From positions 62,001 through 126,000 of the forward strand of contig CAVRSD010000006.1 of assembly GCA_963723765.1 (NCBI GenBank): a DNA stretch of 64,000 nt, given 5' to 3'. Shown here one piece after another: positions 42,996 through 50,002 of this stretch (its first letter is position 1; each line of letters begins with the position of its first letter). Position numbers and translations under genes: made by a program. The notes below the pieces were generated by a model, which searched no databases, was not told where the DNA came from, and saw nothing but the letters and a program-made list of their open reading frames with translations. The DNA is from DATBAX01 sp963723765. Lineage in GTDB: Bacteria; Acidobacteriota; Terriglobia; Terriglobales; Acidobacteriaceae.

Positions 42996-43066
42996 TTAAA
43001 AATCCTTTCGGAGATCAGCTGTCAGCTTCTAGCCACATCACGTTGCTTTAGCTAGGAGCTAGTAGC

Positions 43067-43618
43067 TCAATTCTGCAATTTACTGCGTAAATCTTTCAGC
43101 GCCAACCAGCGCGGGTCTACCACTGCGTCGGCGCACGAACATTGTTCCAGATTCAAATTCTTCCCGCAGTGCGGACACAGTCCCCTGCAATCCTCACGGC
43201 AAATCACCTTCAAAGGCGCCGCCAACAAAACCTGCTCGCGGATCACGTCTTCCAGCAGCAGACCGTCCCCTTGATAATAACTGACCTCAGCCTCGGCGGC
43301 CGTGATTGAAAGCTCTTCCCTGCCGGCATCCGTACCCAGCGGCCGGTACAGCAGATCATACTGCCGCTCAACCTTTTCTACGACTGGATCCAGGCAGCGT
43401 GCGCAAGCCATTTCCAGACTCGTATGCAGGCTTCCAGCCACGCGTATGTCTTTTACTATCTGGCTCTTGCCGTGGTGCTCTTCCACCAGCTGGGCCCGTC
43501 CCGCAGCATGCAACGGCGCCCGCTGCGTCAGGTCCGGCCCCAGATCGATCAGACCAGGAGCCAACTCCTCCTCATAATCGATGGGGTGAAGTTCTAACTC
43601 TTGTATTTCGATGAACAT
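43067..43618 (-). CDS. YceD/DUF177-family protein
   Basis: 183 residues from ATG 43618; the frame is open to 43732, but the upstream part is not conserved-looking. The family features are the MACARCLDPV knuckle in the middle and a C-terminal CREDCRGLCPHCGKNLNLEQCSC region, with paired cysteines, before DPRWLALKDL. YceD proteins are encoded next to rpmF and are involved in 23S rRNA processing or ribosome assembly (in plants, DUF177 acts on 23S rRNA). The position next to rpmF fits. Confidence 0.9.
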   Translation of the reverse strand: MFIEIQELELHPIDYEEELAPGLIDLGPDLTQRAPLHAAGRAQLVEEHHGKSQIVKDIRVAGSLHTSLEMACARCLDPVVEKVERQYDLLYRPLGTDAGREELSITAAEAEVSYYQGDGLLLEDVIREQVLLAAPLKVICREDCRGLCPHCGKNLNLEQCSCADAVVDPRWLALKDLRSKLQN

Positions 43619-43799
43619 CGAGACCCCCGCGCCCCCAACCCTGATGCCGCGTAGGCCGCGGAAAGCCTGCACAGAGGCGTAAGTCTCCAGGGAGCAAACT
43701 TCAAGGATAAAGGCGCTAAGCAGGGGTGTCAAGGATGAGGTGGGTTAGAGGTGACGGTGGGCAGTGGGCTGTTTGTCACATCAAGGGAAGAAGGCAATC

Positions 43800-44201
43800 T
43801 TAAAAAAAGACTGCCGGAGACACGTGAAAGCGGCGGCTCAAGCGGCGCACTTGTTCTTTTGTGATGTCACGCTTTCCATTCAAAACATCCGACACGGTGC
43901 TTTCCGCGCCAAAAATATCCACCAAATCCTTTTGCCGCAGTTCATGCACTTCCATCAGATGTCGAAGAATATCTAATGGACCAGCATTGGGGACGGGATG
44001 GTGCTTATTTTCGTACTCCTCAACTAAAACAACCAGCAATTGAATAAGTTTCTCCTCGGCAGCAGAAACCATGGCTTTGCTAGTCAATTGCTCAAGATGC
44101 TGAATATATATTTGGTTCTGAGCCTCGTCATTCACGACTTCGGGTTTTGTCTCGGAAAGTAAAGTTGCGTACTCGGCTGCGACTGCGGCGTTCATTTCCA
44201 A
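43800..44201 (-). CDS. higA: HigA-type antitoxin (XRE HTH)
   Basis: 133 residues. The N-terminal part is helical. The C-terminal HTH (about 80-130) has HLMEVHELRQKDLVDIFGAESTVSDVLNGKRDITKEQVRRLSRRFHVSPAVFF, the pattern of HigA antitoxins with a long N-terminal extension. Its start lies 10 bases inside the end of the toxin gene, giving the toxin-first order typical of higBA. It should bind HigB and repress the shared promoter at 44512-44566. Confidence 0.92.
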   Translation of the reverse strand: MEMNAAVAAEYATLLSETKPEVVNDEAQNQIYIQHLEQLTSKAMVSAAEEKLIQLLVVLVEEYENKHHPVPNAGPLDILRHLMEVHELRQKDLVDIFGAESTVSDVLNGKRDITKEQVRRLSRRFHVSPAVFF

Positions 44202-44476
44202 CCCCCTTGATCGTATTCGTCATGTCTGAGTAAATGCTTAACAAAAATCATTTGCCATTTGTATTCGATTTTAACGATCAACCGATAGGTGTTGCCTTTG
44301 ATGTTGAAGACCGTATGAGGGTCGACAAAATCGGCGTGCGGGTAAGTCTTCTTAACATCCGCTATATTGACCCACGAGGCGGTTGTAGCGATTTTGTGCC
44401 ACGCACTAAGTGAGGATTCTAAAGCTGGGTCAGCACCCACCACGTCCCGCCAGGCGCTCTTGCTAATGACGTGCAC
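44192..44476 (-). CDS. higB: HigB-type mRNA interferase toxin
   Basis: 94 residues from GTG 44476: VHVISKSAWRDVV..., SLSAWHKIATTASWVNIADVKKTYPHADFVDPHTVFNIKGNTYRLIVKIEYKWQMIFVKHLLRHDEYDQ. The FNIKGNTYRLIVKI and HDEYD segments are the RelE-fold HigB signature; the enzyme cleaves mRNA on the ribosome. A TTG at 44512 is in frame, but it lies in the -10 element of the promoter, so GTG 44476 (preceded by AGGCGG) is preferred. Confidence 0.92.
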   Translation of the reverse strand: MHVISKSAWRDVVGADPALESSLSAWHKIATTASWVNIADVKKTYPHADFVDPHTVFNIKGNTYRLIVKIEYKWQMIFVKHLLRHDEYDQGGWK

Positions 44477-44511
44477 GCTGTTCCGCCTATGCGCTCCTCG
44501 ATCCGTTATCA

Positions 44512-44566
44512 ACCATACTTCGCGAATTGCGAAGTGTCAATTGAAAATTAGCATTTCGCGAAGTAT
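44512..44566 (-). promoter_or_regulatory. higBA promoter with operator inside the spacer
   Basis: On the minus strand, a perfect TTGACA (44535-44540) and TATGGT (44512-44517) are separated by 17 bases. The spacer is occupied by the palindrome ACTTCGC-GAATT-GCGAAGT (44517-44535). A second copy of the ATACTTCGCGAA word lies in inverted orientation at 44555-44566. HigA binding there would block RNA polymerase. Confidence 0.8.
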
Positions 44567-44735
44567 CCCCTGAATTACCTCAATTTGGCTTGGGCATAAC
44601 TGACTCATTATGAGTAACTTAGGCAGCCTTGAATTGCGAAGACAAGTCATTGGGCCGACGACTTCGATTGACTTGCTCCCCCTTGGATATAGGCACCATC
44701 CACAACGCCATGGAGGCGGTTAACCAGGAACACGG

Positions 44736-44764
44736 CGCCCTCTCGCGCATTTTGCGAGAGGGCG
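44736..44764 (-). repeat. GC hairpin of the CGCCCTCTCGC family after ddl
   Basis: 11-base perfect arms (44736-44746 and 44754-44764) with a 7-base loop, 18 bases past the ddl stop. It may end ddl transcription but lacks a T-run. Related hairpins are at 5413, 46262 and 61015. Confidence 0.7.
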
Positions 44765-44782
44765 GGAACACCATCACGAACC

Positions 44783-45970
44783 CTACCGGCTGTATTGGTT
44801 TTTCTTTTTCTCGGCGTGCCGCTCCAGCCCCAGCTCAATCAGCTTCTCAATCAACTTCGGGTACTCCAGCCCCGACGCCGCCCACATCTTGGGATACATG
44901 CTGATCGAAGTGAAACCGGGCATGGTATTGATCTCGTTCAAATAAATCTTGCGCGTCTTTGGGTCCATCAGGAAATCGACGCGCGCCAGCCCCGAGCAGT
45001 CAACCGCTTTGAAGGCCGCGATCGCCAGCTGCTGAATTTTTTTTGTCTCTGCCTTGGTAATCTCGGCGGGAAGAAAAAGCTGCGAGCCTTCGTCGAGATA
45101 CTTGGCCGTGTAGTCGTAGAATTCTTTTCCAGGAACGATCTCTCCCGGCAGCGATGCCTTGGGATTATCATTACCCAGCACTGAGCATTCGATCTCGCGG
45201 GCCTTTTGTTTCTTGCCACCCACGCCCTGCTCGATCACGATCTTGCGATCGAACTTCGCCGCCTCTTCCATCGCCGGGCCCAGTTCCTTGCGCTCGCGCG
45301 CTTTCGAAATCCCCACCGACGATCCCAGGTTCGCCGGCTTCACAAACATGGGATACTTCACCTTGCTCTCAATAAGTTTCTGAACTTTTTTTGGATTGGC
45401 TTCCCACTCGCTGCGCAGGACCGTGACATGCTTCACGATCGGCAACCCGGCGGCGCGGAAAAGAGACTTCATCACGTCCTTGTCCATGCCGGCGGCCGAG
45501 CCCAGCACGCCTGCGCCCACGTAAGGAATGTCCGCCAGCTCGAGCAGGCCCTGGATGGTCCCGTCCTCGCCGAAGGTGCCGTGGAGCACGGGGAAGATTA
45601 TGTCGACGTTGATGGCGCGGTCGCTGGCGCGGCGCGTGAGTGCATCGGTTTGAAATGGAGAGAGAGAGTTGCCATGACGCTGCGGCTCGGGCGGCACGAT
45701 GACGGCCTCACCATGCGCCAGCACAGCTGCGCTTGAAGTTGCCTCGGGATCTCCCGCGCGCAGGTGCGACTGGCCTGCTGCCTGTCCCTTCAACAGTTGC
45801 TCGGCATCGCCGGCCGTGACCCAGCGGCCTTCTTTGGTGATGCCGATGGGCACCACCTCATACTTGTTCTTATCGATGGCGTTAAAAACCGACGCGGCGG
45901 AGAGCAGGGAGACTTCATGCTCTCCACTGCGTCCGCCAAACAGGATGCCTACCCGTAGCTTCTTCATCAT
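44783..45970 (-). CDS. ddl: D-alanine--D-alanine ligase
   Basis: 395 residues from ATG 45970 (a second ATG follows directly at 45967). The frame is open to 46000, but that part is a 15-base tandem repeat. Motifs: VGILFGGRSGEHEVSLLSA, PVLHGTFGEDGTIQGLLELADIPYVG, YPMFVKPANLGSSVGISKA, and LARVDFLMDPKTRKIYLNEINTMPGFTSISMYPKMW. It is an ATP-grasp enzyme of peptidoglycan precursor synthesis that uses D-alanine from Alr. It carries an insert (about 60-110) usual for the longer vanA-like group. Confidence 0.96.
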   Translation of the reverse strand: MMKKLRVGILFGGRSGEHEVSLLSAASVFNAIDKNKYEVVPIGITKEGRWVTAGDAEQLLKGQAAGQSHLRAGDPEATSSAAVLAHGEAVIVPPEPQRHGNSLSPFQTDALTRRASDRAINVDIIFPVLHGTFGEDGTIQGLLELADIPYVGAGVLGSAAGMDKDVMKSLFRAAGLPIVKHVTVLRSEWEANPKKVQKLIESKVKYPMFVKPANLGSSVGISKARERKELGPAMEEAAKFDRKIVIEQGVGGKKQKAREIECSVLGNDNPKASLPGEIVPGKEFYDYTAKYLDEGSQLFLPAEITKAETKKIQQLAIAAFKAVDCSGLARVDFLMDPKTRKIYLNEINTMPGFTSISMYPKMWAASGLEYPKLIEKLIELGLERHAEKKKNQYSR

Positions 45971-46090
45971 GGTTAGAGTGACCAAGGTTAGAGTGACCAT
46001 GGCTAGTGTGGACGGTCGGCAGCGCCGCCGTCAATTGTCAGGGATGACCGACTGGGTTCGCGGGCCGGACAGCCTTGCAAAACGAAGAAG

Positions 46091-46106
46091 TGTTCCCCGG
46101 GGAACA
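46091..46106. promoter_or_regulatory. parS-like palindrome 1
   Basis: TGTTCCCCGGGGAACA, a perfect 16-base palindrome close to the bacterial parS consensus (TGTTTCACGTGAAACA and the TGTTCCACGTGGAACA variant). ParB would be the ligand. No parAB gene lies in the window. Confidence 0.6.
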
Positions 46107-46125
46107 TAACGACGTTTTGCACAAA

Positions 46126-46141
46126 TGTTCCCCGTGGAACA
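46126..46141. promoter_or_regulatory. parS-like palindrome 2
   Basis: TGTTCCCCGTGGAACA, one base from the TGTTCCACGTGGAACA form of parS. It is 19 bases after the first site, so the pair looks like a centromere cluster. Confidence 0.65.
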
Positions 46142-46261
46142 TTTTGTACCGGCGGAAGTGTACGTACATCGTTTGGATCTTTATGAAACTAAACGGGAGT
46201 GCCAAAATGGGATAATTCGAGAGATGATCATTGGGGCCAAGCTACATCACTTTGACGAAAA

Positions 46262-46299
46262 GCCCCGCCCTCTCGCAAAAAACGCGAGAAGGACGGGGC
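46262..46299. repeat. Long GC hairpin before the VOC gene
   Basis: GCCCCGCCCTCTCGC faces GCGAGAAGGACGGGGC around a 7-base A-rich loop, then ACCCTC. It is the fullest copy of the hairpin family also seen at 5413, 44736 and 61015. Confidence 0.8.
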
Positions 46300-46324
46300 A
46301 CCCTCAAGGGGTGAGGAATACGCC

Positions 46325-46681
46325 ATGAAGCTCAACCATTTGAATCTGACGGTCAACGATGTTCTGGCAACCTATCGCTTTCTGGAAAAATACTTTGGCC
46401 TGAAGAACTATGGGGAACTGGCACCGAGCGAAGCCATGGGGTTTCTGAGCGATGACGATGGCATGGTGCTGGCGTTGTTCCGGGGCGCAAAGGGGGCCGA
46501 GGTGAAATATCCAGCCGGTTTTCATGTTGGATTTATTCAGGAAAGCGAAGAGCGAGTTAACGAGATTAACCAGCGTCTGCGGGATGATGGATATGCAGTT
46601 GCGAAGCCGAGTCGAATGCATGACTCGTGGACGTTTTATTTTATGTCGCCGGGAGGGTTCACGATTGAAGTGCCTTGCTGA
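46325..46681 (+). CDS. VOC/glyoxalase-superfamily protein
   Basis: 118 residues, ATG at 46325 preceded by a GTGAGG motif. It has the beta-alpha-beta-beta-beta modules of the vicinal oxygen chelate fold: MKLNHLNLTVNDVLATYRFLEKYFGL at the start, and SWTFYFMSPGGFTIEVPC at the end, where Glu is a usual metal ligand (His5 in NHLNL the first). Single-domain members act as dimers in lyase, isomerase or resistance reactions. The substrate is unknown. Confidence 0.9.
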   Translation: MKLNHLNLTVNDVLATYRFLEKYFGLKNYGELAPSEAMGFLSDDDGMVLALFRGAKGAEVKYPAGFHVGFIQESEERVNEINQRLRDDGYAVAKPSRMHDSWTFYFMSPGGFTIEVPC

Positions 46682-46707
46682 GTGCTGCCGCTTGCGAGAG
46701 TAGGAAT

Positions 46708-46777
46708 GGGTGTAGGGGTCCTTCGACTCCGTGAGTTCGCTCGCGAGCGAGCGAATTCACTACGCTCAGGATGACAA
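46708..46777. repeat. Dispersed repeat with TTCGCTCG palindrome
   Basis: It contains TTCGCTCG-CGAG-CGAGCGAA and the flanking words TCCTTCGACTCCG and CGCTCAGGATGACA. Outer words of this type recur in repeats of the TGTCATTC family. It fills the gap before the convergent rocF gene and may act as terminator for both. Confidence 0.6.
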
Positions 46778-46788
46778 ATCGAGTTTTG

Positions 46789-47730
46789 CTAGAGGATTTT
46801 TTTGCCGAAGGCTGAGAGGGCCAGTTCGACGGCCAGTTCGGCGGTGCGGTTGTGTTCGTCGATGACGGGATTCACTTCTACGATTTCGAAGCTCAGCATA
46901 CGTCCGCTGTCGGCGATGATTTCCATGGCGAGGTGGGCTTCCCGATAAGTTGCGCCGCCACGGACAGGAGTGCCGACGCCGGGAGCGTCTTCGGGGTCGA
47001 TCCAATCCATGTCGAGCGAAACGTGATAGCCGGCGGTGATGCCGCGTCCAGCGATGCGAAGCGCTTCTTCCATGACAGTGCGCATGCCGCGTTCATCGAT
47101 ATCGCGCATGGTCAGGACCTGAATACCGGCGCGGCGGACATTGGCTTTTTCGATGGCATCAATATCACGCACCCCGACCAGCACACAGTTCTGCGGACTC
47201 ACCTTCGGCGAGAAATTAAAAATATTGGAAAGCTCAGGCGGGCCCAAACCCATGGTGGCCGCGAGCGGCATGCCGTGCACGTTACCACTGGGCGAAGTTT
47301 GGGGAGTGTTGATGTCGGTGTGGGCATCGATCCAGATCAGGCCGATTTTTTCGTTGCGGCGGCGGTAAAATTCGGAGACGCCCGCGACAGTGCCGGCGGC
47401 GACCGAGTGATCGCCTCCCAGAGCCAGCGGAACTTTTCCGGCTTCCAGAGTTTTCAACACCAGCTCCGCATGCTTGGTGCAGGTCGCGGCTATTTCTTTT
47501 AGATACTTGGCGTGAGTGTCGCCTTGTTCTTTCTGTTCGGGGATGGCGACTGCGATGTTGCCAGCATCTTCGACGATGTGGCCTAGCTCTTCCAGGCGTG
47601 CTTCCAAACCGGCCACTCGGACGGCGGAGGGACCCATGTCCACACCACGGCGGGATTGGCCGAGATCGAGGGGGACGCCAATCACACGGATCTTCTTGGC
47701 AGCGATGTTGGAGGGCGTTGAACGCATCAT
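46789..47730 (-). CDS. rocF: Arginase (ureohydrolase family)
   Basis: 313 residues. The metal ligands are seen in LALGGDHSVAAG, WIDAHTDINTP and SLDMDWIDPEDAPG, and the substrate loop in TSPSGNVHGMPLAA. The GVPLDLGQSRRGVDMGPSAVR start and the closing EIVEVNPVIDEHNRTAELAVEL match arginase rather than agmatinase. It hydrolyses arginine to ornithine and urea with two Mn ions. The ATG is 15 bases after the asnS stop, so the two are probably co-transcribed. Confidence 0.94.
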   Translation of the reverse strand: MMRSTPSNIAAKKIRVIGVPLDLGQSRRGVDMGPSAVRVAGLEARLEELGHIVEDAGNIAVAIPEQKEQGDTHAKYLKEIAATCTKHAELVLKTLEAGKVPLALGGDHSVAAGTVAGVSEFYRRRNEKIGLIWIDAHTDINTPQTSPSGNVHGMPLAATMGLGPPELSNIFNFSPKVSPQNCVLVGVRDIDAIEKANVRRAGIQVLTMRDIDERGMRTVMEEALRIAGRGITAGYHVSLDMDWIDPEDAPGVGTPVRGGATYREAHLAMEIIADSGRMLSFEIVEVNPVIDEHNRTAELAVELALSAFGKKIL

Positions 47731-47745
47731 ATTTTCGTTAAGTCT

Positions 47746-49071
47746 TTACGGATACAACCGGTGCAGCATGCGTGGGAATGGGATGGTTTCCCGTACGTGC
47801 TCCAAGCCGCAAATCCAGGCCACGGCACGTTCAATACCCATGCCGAAACCGCCGTGGGGGACGCTGCCGAATTTGCGGAGATCCAGATACCACTTGAAGG
47901 CTTCTTCCGGCAGTCCGTGTTCGTGAATGCGCTGCACCATCAATTCATAAGATGCCATGCGCTGCGAACCGCCGATGATTTCGCCGTAACCTTCGGGCGC
48001 GAGGACATCAACGCAGAGTGCGAGCTCGGGCCGCACGGGGTCCGGTTCCATGTAAAAAGCCTTTACGGTTGCCGGATAACGATGAATCATCACTGGGCGG
48101 TCGAACTGCGATGAAATATAGGTTTCATCAGGCGATCCAAGATCGCCGCCCCACTCGAATTTGTTTTCCAGTGAGCCTTTGGAGTGACCTTCCTGCAACA
48201 TTTTGACCGCATCGTCGTAGGTGATGCGCGGAAACGGGACTTCAATTTTTTCCAGTTTCGTTACATCGCGACCGATGGTTTGCAGGTCGGGACGGCGCTT
48301 TTCCAGGCAGCGCTTCACCAGGAAACTGATCATCTCTTCGGCGAGTGCCATCAGATCGTCGAGCGTAGCGTAGGCGACTTCGGGCTCAACCATCCAGAAC
48401 TCGGTCAGGTGGCGGCGGGTTTTGGATTTCTCTGCGCGAAAGGTCGGGCCGAAAGAATAGACCTTGCCCAGCGCCATTGCCGTGGCTTCGATGTAGAGCT
48501 GACCAGACTGCGTGAGGTAAGCCTGCTCGTCGAAATAATCTACCGGGAAAAGTGTGCTGGTGCCTTCACAAGCTGCGGGAGTCAGGATCGGCGGATCGGT
48601 GAGAGTGAATCCTCGGTCGTCGAAAAAATCGCGAGCGGCTTTGATGATTTCGGCGCGGACGCGCAGAATGGCTGCCTGGCGCGGAGTTCGCAGCCAGAGA
48701 TGGCGATGCTCCATCAGAAACTCGACGCCATGTTCTTTTAGCGAGATGGGATAAGGATCGGTTTCGGAAACGCGCTGTAAAACCTCAACGTTGCTGACGT
48801 CGAGCTCGTAGCCGCCGGGGGCGCGCTTGTCGGCGCGGACCTTGCCTTCGACGATCACGCTGGATTCCTGGGTGAGGCCTTTGATCGCGTCAAAGACTTC
48901 GGGGGGTACGGCGCTTTTCGGGACAATCCCTTGAATCACGCCGCTGCCATCGCGAAACTGCGGGAAAAGAAGTTTCCCACTCTCGCGCAGGTTATAAAGC
49001 CAGCCGCGGATGGTAACGGTTTGGCCGTCGTGCTTGCCGATTTCCGAAATTGTGGTTACAGGAAAGGACAT
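47746..49071 (-). CDS. asnS: Asparaginyl-tRNA synthetase
   Basis: 441 residues of a class IIb synthetase. An OB-fold anticodon domain (about 15-110, VTIRGWLYNLRESGKLLFPQFRDGSG) is followed by motif 2 FRAEKSKTRRHLTEFWMVEPEVAY and motif 3 GGFGMGIERAVAWICGLEHVRETIPFPRMLHRLYP; the ending is that of AsnRS rather than AspRS. It charges tRNA-Asn directly. The sugar isomerase-like gene ends 39 bases upstream and rocF starts 15 bases downstream. Confidence 0.95.
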   Translation of the reverse strand: MSFPVTTISEIGKHDGQTVTIRGWLYNLRESGKLLFPQFRDGSGVIQGIVPKSAVPPEVFDAIKGLTQESSVIVEGKVRADKRAPGGYELDVSNVEVLQRVSETDPYPISLKEHGVEFLMEHRHLWLRTPRQAAILRVRAEIIKAARDFFDDRGFTLTDPPILTPAACEGTSTLFPVDYFDEQAYLTQSGQLYIEATAMALGKVYSFGPTFRAEKSKTRRHLTEFWMVEPEVAYATLDDLMALAEEMISFLVKRCLEKRRPDLQTIGRDVTKLEKIEVPFPRITYDDAVKMLQEGHSKGSLENKFEWGGDLGSPDETYISSQFDRPVMIHRYPATVKAFYMEPDPVRPELALCVDVLAPEGYGEIIGGSQRMASYELMVQRIHEHGLPEEAFKWYLDLRKFGSVPHGGFGMGIERAVAWICGLEHVRETIPFPRMLHRLYP

Positions 49072-49110
49072 ATTTTTAATATTTTCTTACCGCCGAGCGG
49101 TGTTAAATTC

Positions 49111-49932
49111 TTATGCGGTTTCCAGCTTTTCAAAGGTTTCGCCCATCTTTTCGATGGGATTCACTTTTTCGTCGTCTTCAATTTCCAACAACAGTGGCGG
49201 GGTATGGGGCGCGGAGCGCAGCAACTCCATGGCTTCCTTCCAGTCGATGGAGCCGGCGCCTGGCCACAGGTGCGTATCGCGATCTTTATTGTTGTCGTGA
49301 ATATGAGTGGAGCGGATGTGATCTTTTAAAGTTGCGAAGGCCTGCGGAACATCGGTCATCATATTGGCGTGACCGAGATCGAAACAGACACCCACGTCCT
49401 CGAAGTGAGCGGTGTGAATGAACTCCACGAGACGCTCGGGCGCGGAAAGCTCGTTGGGAATGTTCTCGACCAGAATGCGGACACCCAATGGTTTGGCGAA
49501 TGCCCGCAGATGCTCGATGGAGGTCATGGCAGCTTCGAATTTGTGCTCATCGAACGATTCATTAGCCACGCCGATATGCTGAATCAAGAAGCGAAATGGG
49601 ATGTGTTCGGCGAGTTCAATGGCCCGCTTGATTTCGTCCATGGCATCGATGCGTCCGGCGCGGTCGACGGAGGCGATGTTCAGTGGGGCGGAGCCGGCGC
49701 GTCCCCATTCGTAGTCGGCGTAGAGAGGCGCGTGGACAGAGGTGAGGGGGATGCCGCTGGTGCGAAACCAGTCCGCAATTTCGCGTACATGCTGTTTGCG
49801 GTTGGCGTAATCGAGGTGCTGCCGCGCGGCAAAGATCTCGATCGCTTGCGCGCCGCCACGGACCAGGCCATCCAGCAAGCCGGGATGCAATCGCTCTTTA
49901 ACGTAAATGTAAGTTGAGATGGCTTTCTGCAT
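49111..49932 (-). CDS. Sugar phosphate isomerase/epimerase family protein
   Basis: 273 residues of the TIM-barrel AP-endonuclease-2 family. Metal-ligand motifs: TSVHAPLY, LVENIPNE, VCFDLGHANMM, STHIHDNNKDRDTHLWPGAGSIDW and LLLEIED. The family includes xylose isomerase-like epimerases and dehydratases. The substrate is unknown, and no sugar genes are adjacent. It is first in a row with asnS and rocF. Confidence 0.9.
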   Translation of the reverse strand: MQKAISTYIYVKERLHPGLLDGLVRGGAQAIEIFAARQHLDYANRKQHVREIADWFRTSGIPLTSVHAPLYADYEWGRAGSAPLNIASVDRAGRIDAMDEIKRAIELAEHIPFRFLIQHIGVANESFDEHKFEAAMTSIEHLRAFAKPLGVRILVENIPNELSAPERLVEFIHTAHFEDVGVCFDLGHANMMTDVPQAFATLKDHIRSTHIHDNNKDRDTHLWPGAGSIDWKEAMELLRSAPHTPPLLLEIEDDEKVNPIEKMGETFEKLETA

Positions 49933-50002
49933 TTTATTTATGTCGCTCCGCTTTGTTGCTGCGCATTCCTGTCTCAGCTCGTTCTCGAAGGTGCCAACGC
50001 TT

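Larger units (their letters stand above)
45971..46324. other. Intergenic region with parS-like sites and hairpin
   Basis: About 350 bases. In order it holds a 15-base tandem repeat (45971-46000), two parS-like palindromes (46091-46141) and a long hairpin (46262-46299). The 67-residue ORF that starts inside the second palindrome has no protein-like features. Confidence 0.6.

Noticed and set aside
41901..43055. 384-residue plus-strand ORF opposite plsX and rpmF
   Set aside because: Antisense shadow of two certain genes; the composition (Arg, Gln, His) is that of reverse-frame GC-rich DNA.
46091..46141. LexA-type SOS boxes as an explanation of the two palindromes
   Set aside because: Known SOS boxes have GAAC first and GTTC second or the CTGT-N8-ACAG form; here GTTC comes first with a CG centre, as in parS.
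46125..46328. 67-residue plus-strand ORF between ddl and the VOC gene
   Set aside because: It starts inside a parS-like palindrome and runs through the hairpin repeat; no protein-like features.
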